From contig NC_065546.1 in the NCBI RefSeq assembly GCF_022605725.1, forward strand, positions 32,980,227-33,044,226: a stretch of DNA of 64,000 bases, read 5' to 3'. The notes beneath the pieces are model-generated. The model did not search any database and was not told the origin of the DNA. It saw only the letters and a list, made by a program, of their open reading frames with translations. Origin of the DNA: Anthonomus grandis grandis. Its lineage: Eukaryota > Arthropoda > Insecta > Coleoptera > Curculionidae. The translations under genes and the position numbers were made by a program. This document shows positions 11,492 through 23,300 of this stretch, piece by piece. The first letter of the stretch is position 1, and each line of letters begins with the position of its first letter.

Positions 11492-13500
11492 TATATGCTG
11501 ATGACGTTGAAAATAAATGATCTCCGAAACATGGCAGTTTTATGTTGTGGTACAGTAAAAAAAAGCATGGCGTGATCTAACGTTAACATTGTGAATTGCT
11601 GTGCGTGGTAAAAATTTGGATTTAAGAAATTGAGATGCTTCCGCAATTTATAAACAAAATTTAAAAGATGGTGTGTTCTTCGGTTTTCCATGTTCAGCCA
11701 CTTGTATTCGGAGATCAAATGAGAGACATTGTCAAATTTACGTATTCCATACAAAACCCTAGAGCATGTATTTTGTCCTTTTTGAATTTTATATTTATCT
11801 TCCGCAGTTAGACATGGCCCGTACAGAAAGTCACAATAATTAAAATGCGATAAAACAAGGCTATAACACAACATCTTTTTTAATGGAAAGTTTAACAGTT
11901 GTCGGTTGTTATGAATTAATTTAAGAGCATAAAATCCTTTTTTAATAATCTTCCGTACATGTTCATGAAATCTTAGATCCTCATCCACTATTAAGCCCAA
12001 ATATTTTGCACAAGATACAAAGGATAAACTTGTGGCGCCAATGTGTAGATTCAACGACTTTTTTACCATGTCTTTTTTAGTTTTACTACCAAAACACAAT
12101 AACTTTGTCTTGTTGGGGTTTAAGTTAAGATTATGTTCGTAAGCTAATTGATTAACTATATTAAGATCCGAGTTTATTTTTCCGGCAGCTTCCTGAGTAT
12201 CTTGAGGTTTGAAAGAAAAGTAGATCTGAGTATCATCAGCATAGGCATGTGTACTACAAAACAAAGGAGCAGCGATAACGTCTATTGTGTAAATAATAAA
12301 TAAGAGCGGGGATAAAATAGCACCCTGAGGTACACCAGATTTAATCGAAATATTATTTGATACCCAGTCACCTAAACTGATCTTTTGCGATCTGTCTCGA
12401 AGAAATGATCCAACCAGATTAAGTGCATCGGACTCAAAGCCATAGTATTTAAGTTTAGCTAATAGAAGCCTATGGTCTAAAGTATCAAAGGCCTTAGAGA
12501 AGTCCAATAAAACCAAAACACTAACAAGACCTTCATCGAAACTCTTAATGACATGTCAAGTACCGATGCTAAAGCGGAAGTCGTACTAAACCTCTTTCTA
12601 AATCCGCACTGAAAATCAGGAATAATTTTATTATTGTTAAAATGAAAAAAAAATTGGTTATATAAAACTTTTTCCAATACTTTAGACAATGTGGGTAATA
12701 TACTTATAATTCTTAAGTCGGAGAAGGTTTGAGGATCATTTATTTTAGGTAAAGGGATGCTAATTGCAGTTTTCCTCAGAGTCGGTACATCGCTCGTTTC
12801 AATTATAGAGTTAATCATATGCATAATAATATCTTCTATAAAAGGGCTACACATTTTTAACATTTTTAAATTGATTGAATCTACACCTACAGCATTTGAT
12901 TTAAGGGTTAGCAAAATTGAATGTATTTCCTGAGAAGTTGTTAGTGAAAAGTTAAATCTAGATTTAAAATTATAAACATTATTGTTGTAGTATTCTATCT
13001 TATCCCTACAGGGTTCAGTTACTGTTTGTAAAAAAGAGGTGAAGTATTTATTCATATTTTCAGCGTTTGATAGATTTGGCGGAAGAGTACTCTTATTTTG
13101 TTAAGTAATATTTAAGTTTTGTAGGGTTTTCCAAAGTTTAGAAGGATTATTAAGTTTAGAAAAATTTGATATCTGATTTCTTTTTTCTTTTCTAATACAA
13201 GATAATGTATGTTTTTTTGAAGTTTTATAATAATTGTAATTAGTTTCCGTTTTAGTCTTTTTATATTTTTATCATGGTTTATCTCTTAATCGTCAAGGAG
13301 TCCTAGGTTTTGTTGCTCTTACCCTCCGAATTGGAGCATGTTTATCAAAAAGCGAAATAATAAGATCATTAAAGATATTAATTTTTTTTTCTATGCTTCT
13401 TTCCCAAAAAATTCTATGCCATGGTACATTTTGTAAATTATTTTTAAAAGCATTTAGATTAAAGTCTTCAAAAGTCCTATATTGAAAAAACGCGGAGGAG
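11492..13500 (-). pseudogene. LINE ORF2 (linker and reverse transcriptase), 5'-truncated, split
   Basis: Minus-strand LINE. The linker between endonuclease and RT is at 13490-13270 (WHRIFWERS, SLFDKHAPIRRVR). RT blocks follow in frame from 13055: LKSNAVGVDSINLKML, SDLRIISILPTLSKVLEKVL, FQCGFRKRFSTTSAL, a frameshift near 12510, LDFSKAFDTLDHRLL, KSGVPQGAILSPLLF, the catalytic AYADDTQIYF and the thumb through YLGLIVDEDLRFHEH. The frame runs into the palindromic element at 11492, so the last residues of the apparent ORF (SESQKSEINSF and after) come from the insertion; the true C-terminus resumes at 4801. The 5' end abuts the tail of another LINE at 13508. Confidence 0.85.
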
Positions 13501-13507
13501 GCTTTTT

Positions 13508-14289
13508 AAATTCTCAAACTCAAACTCAAAAATGCTTTATTGTCAATATAAACATAGAAGTTGTAGACAAAGCCAATAGACTGTACATTAAAGGAATAAA
13601 AACGAGAAACTAATTTAAAATAAAATAAAATTATATAAAACTTTGAAAAATACTTAAATGCTTTGAACTGGTATTAGGAGGTATAAAAACCAATTTAATT
13701 TGGTTTAGAAGAAGTTCGGAATGTGCTGGACAATTATATCGAATAAAAATAATATTAAGGAAAAAGTCCATTCTGAAGTGGAGTCAATATTATATTGAAA
13801 AGTTAGTAGGGGAAGTCTTTTCTCTACAAATAAAATGCTAATCAATGCTAATCCTCTAATTTCAGGAGTGATGCAACAATAACCTAGGTTATTGTAATGT
13901 AACCAATAATTCTAAGTTATTGTTTAGAATTTGTGTGTGTGTTAAGTAACTCTAGTCTGATGATGACAAGAACACTTGCCGAAATGAATAAAAGTAATAT
14001 TTTCCTCTTGTGCCTTTTTGTTTGCTTGTTGCTTGTTGCTTTTTGCTCGGTATTTAACTGACAATATTTTGTTTTTAAAACTTTTGGGATTAGCGGATTT
14101 GCCGATAATAGGCAACTCTCTTTTTTCTGTTTCAGACATGTTTGCCGCGACCAACACATTTTGTTTTATTTCAACATTTTTTGTAAAAATAAGTACCCAA
14201 ACTAACTAAAATCAATACAAATTGAAAATTACATAAACCATAAAGGTTGCAACACTACAAATCATTTAAACAAGTTTAAGTATGTGGGT
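13508..14289 (-). other. LINE 3' region with TTTGAG tail, plus unassigned sequence
   Basis: On the minus strand this stretch ends in repeated TTTGAG (13508-13530 on the + strand as CTCAAA), a LINE-type tail preceded by AATAAAGCATTTTTG. It is probably the 3' UTR of the RT fragment at 14290-14720. The middle (about 13860-14230) has no recognisable protein: a minus-strand open frame of 80 residues is lysine-rich without family motifs. It also holds the short palindrome ATAACCTAGGTTAT and the hammerhead-like motif listed separately. Confidence 0.45.
13957..13984 (+). other. Hammerhead-ribozyme-like core (CTGATGA … GAAA)
   Basis: CTGATGA is followed by a CAAG/CTTG hairpin with an AACA loop and then CGAAA. 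This is the order of conserved boxes around stem II of a hammerhead ribozyme. Stem II has a mismatch near its base, and stems I and III were not found. It is either a decayed ribozyme of a retroelement or chance. A covariance search (Rfam hammerhead models) is needed. Confidence 0.25.
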
Positions 14290-14720
14290 ATCACAAAATG
14301 TTCTTTAAATCTCTTTTAAAGCTTGTAAGCTTCGAGTCAAAAAAAATTGTCTGATCAGCCAAACTATTAGCATTAGAAACCAAACGTGAAATGAGCTTAT
14401 TAACACCATAGCTAGTCTGATGGACAGAACTCTTCTGCAAAAATATCTTCTGCACTCTTTCTATTTGCTAGACGTAACAGTGATATGAAGGAGACCATCC
14501 AATAAAACAGTATTCCAAAATGGGACGTACAAGAGAACAGTATAACCTGTTTTTAATTTTCTGACTTAAATTTATCAGGAAAATGCAAAAAATTATAGGA
14601 CCACAATGGGAACCCTGGGGCACCCCAGAAGCAACTTTTATCTAATCAGAAAGAGACCCTTTCATTTTCACCACCTGGGTCCTACCTGCTATACAGATCG
14701 TGTTATCGTCAGCTACGTAT
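14290..14720 (-). pseudogene. LINE reverse-transcriptase fragment, internally deleted
   Basis: The minus-strand reading gives ADDNTICIAGRTQ, then SGVPQGSHCGPIIF (RT block 4), then after a deletion the C-terminal part LVRPILEYC, GWSPSY and LISRLVSNANSLADQ. The order of YADD-like and PQG pieces and the lost thumb show a rearranged dead copy. Its 3' part probably continues to the TTTGAG tail at 13508. Confidence 0.65.
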
Positions 14721-14722
14721 TA

Positions 14723-16128
14723 CCCAAAATAATGGCAACACCAGAATTTTTCGTTTTTATTATTTGAACCGGGAGTCAGCAGACGTTACTTTGCTGTGTT
14801 ATTGCACGTTGCATTAATAATTTTTGAGCGTTATTTTCGTGCTTTTTTCACTATGACTGTTTATACCCCTTCCGAAAGAGTTCAACTAATTAAATGGTTT
14901 TATGGAGGCAATTCGGCAGTACAATGTAGAGATTTGTTTTCAGTGACATTTGAGAATAGACCGATTCTTTGTGCAAAAATGGTTTTAAATGTGGTTGCAA
15001 ATTTTCAGACATCTTTTTGTCTTCAAGATTGTAAAAAATATCACACAAAACGTCAAGAACCACCTGTTGAAGTGGTCCAGGATATAGAACGGCGGGAAAA
15101 AAATGGTTTGCAGTACCCTAGAACTTGATTCGACACGGTCCACTAGAAGTGTTGGAGAGGAACTGGGAATAAGCAATAAAACTGTTGCTCGTATCTGGAA
15201 AAAATATGGGTACAAATGTTTCAAGTATTCAAAAATTCATTAGGAAAAACTCAAGGAAATATTTCCTGAAGACCAGTGGCGAAAAATGGAATTTTGTGAA
15301 ACCATAATGGAAAAGGCAAATGAAAACGAAAATTTTTTAAAAAATATTTTGTTTTCTGATGAATCTTCTTTTCCATTACATGGCAATCACAATCCTTCCA
15401 TTGTTGGTTATTGGTCTCAGGAAAACGAGAACAGAAGTTTTCAGTTTCGTACCCAGTATCCTCAGAAATTGAATGTTTGGCCAGGTATTTTGGGCGACAA
15501 CGTTATAGAGCCATTTTTTATTGATGGCACTTTAAACGCCCAAAAGTACCTTGAGTTGCTGCAAAACCAAGTTCTTCCTGCCATTCAAATCCTACCTGAT
15601 GTAGACCTGGAATCGGTTTATTTTCAGCAAGATGGCTGTCCTGCTCATAACGCGGCTAGGATAAAAGAATTTTTAACAAATACTTTTCCTAACCGCCTTA
15701 TTAGTGGGACTGGCGATATTCAATGGCCTCCTAGATCTCCAGATTTGTCTCTAAATGACTTTTATCTGTGAGGTTACCTTAAGCAGACCATTTACAAGCA
15801 TGAATTTAGTAGGCCAACAAATTTAGAGGAGTTGCGAAATAAAATTGTCGAAGGTGCCAGTTCCATTTTACTTGAAACTCTTTTGGAGGTGCGAAATAGC
15901 TTTTACACTAGGTTAAGTTTTTGTTTAGCGAAACAAGGCGGTTTATTTATCAGAGTTGAAATTTAATTTTTTATTAGAATAACGCTTTAATATTCATTAT
16001 GCAAAACACAGCATTTTAAACATTTTAAGATTACAATTCTATGCAGGTTTTACACATTGTCATGTCTGTAAAACCCGCATTAGAATAAATATTTTAAAAA
16101 TGCCTGGATTTTTGCGTAATATTTTGGG
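14723..16128 (+). mobile_element. DD41D mariner-like transposon (second subfamily)
   Basis: The left end CCCAAAATAATGGCAACACC after TA (14721-14722) resembles the inverted right end (…GGATTTTTGCGTAATATTTTGGG, ending about 16128). The match is imperfect, so the ends are less certain than for the other copies. The length, about 1.4 kb, fits a compact mariner-like element with one transposase gene. Confidence 0.55.
14854..15965 (+). pseudogene. DD41D mariner-like transposase, frameshifted
   Basis: Starts MTVYTPSERVQLIKWFYGG, the N-terminal helix-turn-helix common to this transposase group (Pfam DUF4817 type, by recall). After a frameshift near 15115 come GISNKTVARIWKKYG and a stop at 15241. The catalytic half follows: FSDESSFPLHG (first Asp), LNVWPGILGD, FQQDGCPAHN (second Asp) and SPDLSLNDFYL (third Asp, 41 residues on). 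A TGA replaces the Trp after FYL (15768-15770); the reading then continues GYLKQTIYKHEF to a stop at 15965. One frameshift and two stops make it inactive. Its N-terminus sets it apart from the other DD41D copies here. Confidence 0.8.
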
Positions 16129-16299
16129 ACATTTTGTCGCCAAACGACGCAGCTCCCACAAAAGTCAGATGTTTACTAATCCCGTCCTCGGGCCGGCCGG
16201 GGCGGTGCTCTGTCGCAGGCACTCGTACACGCGCGACGTTGCAAAATTTCGCCTCTATGCGGTTTCCTATAAGTAAGGAACGAAAACACGATCTGTATA
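16129..16299. other. GC-rich island of unknown origin
   Basis: From about 16140 to 16275 the composition jumps to GC-rich, with a CGGGCCGGCCGGGGCGG core, unlike its surroundings. An open + strand reading runs to a GTAAGG at about 16274, so it could pass for an exon, but its translation does not resemble the tuberin segment that should precede exon 1. Probably part of a retroelement or SINE. Confidence 0.4.
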
Positions 16300-16960
16300 A
16301 CCATATATCCAGGAAAGAAAAGGATCCATCTCAATGGACTCAAAAACCTTCTCCAGTGTCAAGTGAATTTTGCTTAAATCTACTGACATTTGAATTGCAA
16401 GTTGACAACACATCCCCCATATCATGCACATAAACGGAAGAGAAATACTCAGCAAACAAAGTAGCTACACTTTCTGGGCTGTCCCCAGCTCTATCTGTTT
16501 AATAAGCTATTTTCGAGGAAAATCACTGCTTTTCTTCTTACGAGGTTGTCATACAAGTTATTTTCAACTTTATTTATAAGTTGTTGATGATAGGTCTTAT
16601 GTAACTGCTCACATTTCTTAATTAATTTCTGGAGTTCAGAACTAAACCACACTGGAGTAGATGTGCGATACCTCTTGAATGGAATAAATGTATCAATTTA
16701 CATATAAAGGATCTCATAAAACTGATCAACCATTTCTTCAACAAATCTTTCCAGAAATATTTTAAAAAAATTACGGCGGATTCCCGAAAAGTCCGATTTA
16801 AATACCCATTCAAATCTAAATAATCAGTCCGCAATCCACTGTAGAGGTTTAATGAATTATTCATGAAGAATTTAATAGAGGTTGGAAGTCTGGAAGACTT
16901 ATTTATGTATGAAATAAACCTTAGTGTGACAATACACACTAAGGTTGTGTGTTTTGTCAC
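16300..16960 (-). pseudogene. LINE fragment (endonuclease-RT linker)
   Basis: Minus-strand reading with RYRTSTPVWFSSELQKLIKK, HKTYHQQLINKVENNL and, downstream, GDSPESVATLFAEYFSSVY. This is the conserved linker between endonuclease and RT of Jockey/CR1-type LINEs. The RT itself is missing. Frameshifts are present. A longer minus-strand open frame at 16622-16960 is mostly a shadow of this region. Confidence 0.6.
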
Positions 16961-17136
16961 ACTAGTGAAGTGACATTACTATAAAAGACTTATTATCTAT
17001 GATCTAAAAGGAAATGATTATCTTAAAGAACCATAAAATATATCTTACCCTTGATGAGGCAGTCTGGTGAAGATTTTCCATAAAAACCGACTTAAATAAA
17101 TCAAACCGTTACTTTACATTCATAACTTCTTTCCAG

Positions 17137-17365
17137 ATATTCGACTGTTTTCTAAAAATGCGTGCGGACCCTCTATACCACCTGGGCTATCCCGAAGGAA
17201 ACACTTTAAAATTCAGTCCGTATTTGTGCGTCGTTTATCGCGCTTCGATGCATTCGCCTCCACCGCAATCCCCTGCGATAGCCCCCCAACTGACTTGCAG
17301 CGTCACCTATATTTCACTCAGGAGGGCCTTTAAAGTGATTATAAGCTGTTTGAAAGTGGAAAAAG
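17137..17365 (+). CDS. TSC2: Tuberin exon 1 of window (MRADPLYHLG segment)
   Basis: Acceptor TTTCCAG ends at 17136; donor GTTAG follows 17365. It begins in phase 0 with IFDCFLKMRADPLYHLGYPE, matching the human FDFLLLLRADSLHRLG segment, and ends K-V-E-K plus one base (phase 1). A proline-rich linker lies in the middle. The donor is GTTAGA, weaker than its neighbours. The preceding exon is not in the window, so the upstream intron exceeds 17 kb or starts outside. Confidence 0.93.
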
Positions 17366-20300
17366 GTTAGATCGGAGAATCTACTTTTAAAATGATTTTA
17401 TTGGTATTTTACAAATTTTAGATTGGGAAGTGTTAAATCTGGTCCTCACCGGGATAGCCAAGGGCCTGCAAAACAAATCATTAGTATTGGGCAAAGGGAA
17501 TAGCGAACTCGATTTGCTAGTAAGCATGCTATGCTCCATGGTAAGTACACCACTAACTTACTCACGTTATTTCGCACAAGTGCTTTTAGGTTTCTGATAA
17601 AAGTCTGAACTTACCCGAGTCTTTAAGTGTAAAGATCAGCAAGGCGGATTTTCATTCAATAGTTTCGTTAGTTTTGGTTAATTTGGCCTCTTACCACTCT
17701 TACTTGGATAACATGAGCCAAACCAAGATGATCAGGTGTATCATGAAGTGCATCCAAAGCGCTCCGAAAAGTTCCAAGCCCTGTATATCGGCGTTGACGA
17801 TTTGCACTCTAGAGATGAAGGATGCCATGGTGAAAACCTTACCCGAGGTTTTATTGGCTTTGACGAAGATGTCTCCTACTAATCACGTTGCTGTTCCCGT
17901 TTTGGAGTTTCTGTCTAGTAAGTAACCCTTTACGAGTAAGTAAAGTATACGCTTTGATATATTCAACATGAATATGAACATTTAAAAAAATATAAAATAC
18001 ACTATCGGACAAAAGTAGAGCAACACTTCCAGAAATATTTGCAAATACCGATTTTAAAATTATAAATACATGATAATGTAAACAAATCCACTAAGTTTTA
18101 AAACTACAAAGTAGGCTATGATTATCAATGTCAACAAAAATTTTCGCAATCAAAACAAATGATTTTATTTTGACGTTTAAGTTTAAATGCATAGTAACGC
18201 GTCAAAAGTAAAGCAACATTCAAATAATTTGTTCAAAAGAAGGGTTTTAGCAAAAGTAAAGGGATAAAATAATTGTGTAAGGTGATTTTTATGTTTTTTT
18301 GAACATTTCTGTGTAAGATTAATCAAGCTGAGAGGAATTCCAATTTCAAAAGACTTGAAGCAAAGAGTGAATGGATTCATGGAAGGTAACAAACAAGCCG
18401 ATATTTCAAGACAGTTTGAGTTACCCCGGTACACTGTGTCCAAAATAATATCATCGTATAATGAGAGGAGACATTTAGAGAAGTTGCCAAAATCGGGAAG
18501 GCCAAGGAAAACATCAGTAATGACTGACAGACGCATCAAAAAGGATTTCCCAAAATGATCCTGAAGTTCGCACCTCGAATTATTGCCGAAATTCCAGATA
18601 TTACGGTTGGTATATGAACAGTACAAAGAAGGTTAGTAGACGCAAAGTTATTTAGTAGACGTCCACCAGCTAAAAAGCCGTTATTTTCAATAAGAAATAG
18701 AGCACCAAGGTTGGCATTTGCACGCCGGCATTTAAACTAAACCGTCAATGACTGGAAAAAAGTTCTATTCAGTGCTGAAACGCGCTACAAAATATTCAAT
18801 TCTGATGGAATGAGGCGTGTGAGGCGACCAATCAATACAAGGGTTAATCCTAAATACGTAACACCTACAATTAAGCATGGTAAAGGGGTGTTTGTCATGG
18901 AATGGGGTAGGCCCTATGCACTTTATTAATGATACGATGGACCGATTTGTTTATAGGGATATCATGCAGAATGTTATGCTTCCTTATGCAGAATGGGAAA
19001 TGCCATTGCGTTTAGTTTTTCAACAGGACAACGATCCAAAACATTCTTCACAAGTTGTTCAACAGTGGTTTCGGGAAAATAATGTTCGTGTTTTACAGTG
19101 GCCAGCACAATCCCCAGATCTTAACCCCATTGAGAATCTCTGGGAAGAAGTAGAACATCGTATTCGTACCCAAATGTTTCCAAATAAACAATCTTTAATA
19201 AATAAAATTAGTGAAGTTTGGACAAGTCTTCCCGAAAATGTCATTAAGAAGTTGATTGCTTCAAGGCCGCACCGTTGTCAGCAAGTAATTAATAATAATG
19301 GATATTCTATCAATTACTAATGTATTATTTTCAATTGTTTTTGTTGTTAAATGTGTTAAATATTTTTTGTTGAACTAAAGTAAAATAAAATACTGTTAAA
19401 TACAATTTGTTGCTCTACTTTTGTCGCCCCTATTCTTATCAATTTTTATAATCATTAATATTTACGGTTCTTAATTCACTAATGATTAAAAGTGCACCAA
19501 AATGTACTGAAATATTACTTTCAGTGTAAGGATAGTGTGACATTAAGCTTAGCCAAAAATCACAACCCAATATTTTTTTTTATTCAAACATGAATAAAAT
19601 TGAACTTTGTTGCTCTACTTTTGTCCGATAGTGTATATAAATAAGTTTTTTTCTGGTTACAAAAATATTATACCGGGTGATACGAAGAAAAGAGGGAACA
19701 CTTAATAACTTTTTTACTTTTATGTACTTTTACTTACTGTATTTTCTACTTTTTGTTTTATACTCATAGAAAAAATATTTTTTTAAATTTTAAAATAGGG
19801 TGCCATAAATGCGTTCAAAGTTTTAATTTTGAATTAAGTAATCACGGAAAAATAGTTTTCATTGCATTTTATGACTTAATCTTTTACACGCCTATTTAAA
19901 CTCTTCAAACCAATAATTTTGACATTTACATTATTTTTTTAAATACCACATTATTGGGAACAACCACTTTTGAAATGCGATTTCTTTCTCACAATAATTT
20001 GATATGATAATTTTTTAAATCGGTTGATAAATAAGCCCATAAGAAGAAAAAAACTAACTTACAAAAATAAATGAACAGGAAGCATTGTAATGACACTCCT
20101 GCATATTTGTTTCAATATCATAATACTACATATTTTCTTTTAACATTTATCTAACATAGCATAGGTACACACAAACGGTAAACAAACAGAAAAAATAAAA
20201 CTGTTTACATGTATGGTTTGAAACGATCACCTTCTTGTCGAATGAAAGTACGTATGTGCGGGAATATAGCGTACAGTATATCAACTTTTTCTTAATTGGT

Positions 20301-23300
20301 GAACATTTTAAATATTAGTAAATTTATTTAAATAACAAATAATAATTGCGCTTAACAAGGTGTCATGTATTATGTCAATTGAAAAATAAATGAAGAACGC
20401 GTCAAAACGCAACCATTCAAGAAATTAAAGCCTTCTATGCTATTTTTAGTCATAGCCGATTTTACACGTGTCAAGCAGCTAAAGCAAGTTACTAAATTTA
20501 GTTACTTGTATGGTGTAAACAACTTGATTTAGTACTTGCGCAAGTACCTAATTTAGTAAGATGTTTAGTGAAGTAAATAGAAACAACTTCTATTTACTTG
20601 AGCAAGTTGTCTCCCCACCTTTGCTTTTTAGAAACTAAAAATACCGCCGACTAAACAAGTGTAGACGGGTTTTTTAGTCGAGTTCATAAGTACAGACTGC
20701 GACGTTGATTTTTCTTTTATTTGTGGCGTGTTTTAAAAATGTCTCGTTGGAGTGAAGAAACAACAATAAAATTTGTAGAAGAGTATCGAGAAAGGCGATG
20801 CGGGACTCGGCGTATAAGGAAATTGAGGAGATCATGGGAATAGAAGGATTCGGAGTGCCTGATCAAGAACAAAATACGGGCGTTGAGGTCAACTTATTCT
20901 CAAGAAAAAAAGAAAATAAGGGACTCTATGAAGTCAGGAGCAGGATCGGAGGATATTTATGTCCCCAGTGTAAAATGGTTTTAGGAAATTGACACATTTT
21001 TACGTAACGTAGAGGATAATAAGAGGCCTACGCAGGATAATTTCAATGTAAGTGTATTGTAGTAGTGTTCATATTATAAGTAATTAATCCAATATACGTG
21101 TTTTCCTGTCCCGTAACCCGTAAGTATCAATTTGTTTATATAAAACCCTATAGAAAAATAATAGAAAATCATTTCCTTAAACTCTCTTATCATAAGAAAA
21201 CACGTATACCGAACAATAATTTCCATATTATATTATTTATATTAAAGTACAGTCAAAATATCATCCGTTGCTGTCATGGCAGCTCATAAAGTACTGGCAG
21301 AGTCGATCTCGTAGTTCTCTTGCATAATATTCGCAAATAATTGTGTATTGCGCAATAGGCTTTAATAATTTTGTCCACAGTTTCTGATAAGCATGCCATA
21401 GGCTTTTCAAAAATGCGAAATCTGTTAAGCAGAATTCCGAAAGCATTTTTTACTATTCGTCTTGCCCGCGAAAGGCGGTAATTGAATATTTTCTGATTTT
21501 CCGAAAGTGCTACTTTTGAATACGGTTTCATCAAATACGTTTTCAGTGCAAATGCATCGTCACCTACAATGAAACCACCATGTGGTAATAAACTATTCTT
21601 TAGGGCTTCAAATAGAGACGATTGTTGGAAAACTCCACCATCGGATTGTCTTTCAGGACATCCAACATTTATATAGGAAAAACAATAGTTGCCATCTACC
21701 AGAGCTAATAAAATAATGCTGTTAGTACCTTTATAATTAAAGAATTCACTGCCACAATTTGCCGGTGCATGAATCGTCACATGTTTCCCATCAATCGCAC
21801 TGTAACATTTGGGGAAATTCCACTTCAAACGAAATCCCTTCTCAATAACGTTCCATTCTTCTTGGGACTCTGGCACCTAAAATAATATGAAATTTACTGC
21901 TGGTTGTATTATCAGTATTACCTACAAGTATTTGAGTTTGGCTAATACGGTACAAATATTTTTTTCTATTTCAGATACAACGCGAAGAAGAAGTTAATGA
22001 ACAAAAACGAGAAAATGAAGAAAAAATAATGGCTGCAAGAAACGAAACGTCTCAGGTAGTACCGCAGAAAAAAAGTAGAACTACGTCAAAATTGAGGCAA
22101 GTTACTGCAGTAGTTAACGACCTAAAAAAAATAAGCGAAACTATGACACATGAACCTGCCAATGAGCATGAATACATAGATTTTGGTCGCAGTGTTGCTG
22201 CACAATTAATGACGTTAACTCCTCTTTCCGCCATACAAGCACAGGAACGCATTTAGTCTGTTCTGACAAGTTTTAAACTACAAGACCTCCAGGCCCAGAG
22301 TAATCAGTACGACACATATGCAGTAGTGCTCACGCCTCATCTTCCATCTATACACCACTGCAGTCGCCTACATATTCCGACATGCATTCTTCGCATAGCG
22401 ATGGATTCACAAATATAACTCGTGCAGAATCAGTTGCCGATGATATTGTACGATCACAGATAATAGCAAAAGCTTTTTCCAACATTTAACATGTTTTGTT
22501 CATCAACAACTTTTTCGTAATAAAAATATTTAAAAATAATACCTTTATATATTCTTTCAGACTTTCATAAATAGCATCACACACCTCGGGTATAAATTTG
22601 GAGATTGCAGGTGTTGACACACGAAATAACCTCTGCAAAGTTCTATAACTATTTCATGTGGCTAAATAAGACAATATATCAAAATGTTCTTTAGACATCC
22701 TCAGCCAATTTGTATATTCTGGTAAGTCTTCAGCTGCTAATTCTCTTATTAAAGTAGATGAAGTACCATATATTTCACCTCGACTTAGCCATTTTCTCAC
22801 CCAGCAACGTTTCTTTTTGATTTTGTTCATTTCTTCTGCAAGTATTTCGGATAACTCGCCACATTCCGCACTGTTGCACGCGTAACTTTTCCGGCCATGT
22901 TTTATCAACACTAAACAACGAATCATGTAAACGCTCACAAAAACAAAAGGACTAAATTTTAGCTACTTGCTTTAGCTACTTGACATGTGCAAATTCGGCA
23001 AAATGTGTTTATTGATGTGACTTAGTTTTTGTTTCCTTATGGACTTATTTATCAAGCGATTTAAAAGATAATCATATCAAATTATTGGGAAAAAGAAACC
23101 GCATTTTAAAAGTGGTTGTTCCCAATAATGTGGTATTTAAAAAAATAAAGTAAATGCCAAAATTAATGGTTTGAAGAGTTTAAATAGGCTTGTAAAAGAT
23201 TAAGTCATAAAATGCAATGACAATTTTTTTTTTCGTCATTACTTAAATAAAAATTAAAACTTTGAACGCATTTATGGCACCCTATTTTAAAATTTAAAAA

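Larger units (their letters stand above)
20455..22999. mobile_element. PIF/Harbinger transposon with two convergent genes
   Basis: Terminal inverted repeats: GCCGATTTTACACGTGTCAA at about 20455 and, inverted, GCCGAATTTGCACATGTCAA ending about 22998; both continue into AGCTAAAGCAAGTA. The element carries the two-gene set of PIF/Harbinger elements: a DDE transposase (minus) and a MADF/Myb-type DNA-binding partner (plus) needed to bring the transposase into the nucleus and to the ends. Both genes are damaged. Confidence 0.75.

Noticed and set aside
16134..16275. Possible upstream tuberin exon ending at a GTAAGG donor
   Set aside because: The reading does not resemble the conserved segment that precedes MRADPLYHLG in tuberin, and there is no convincing acceptor in frame.
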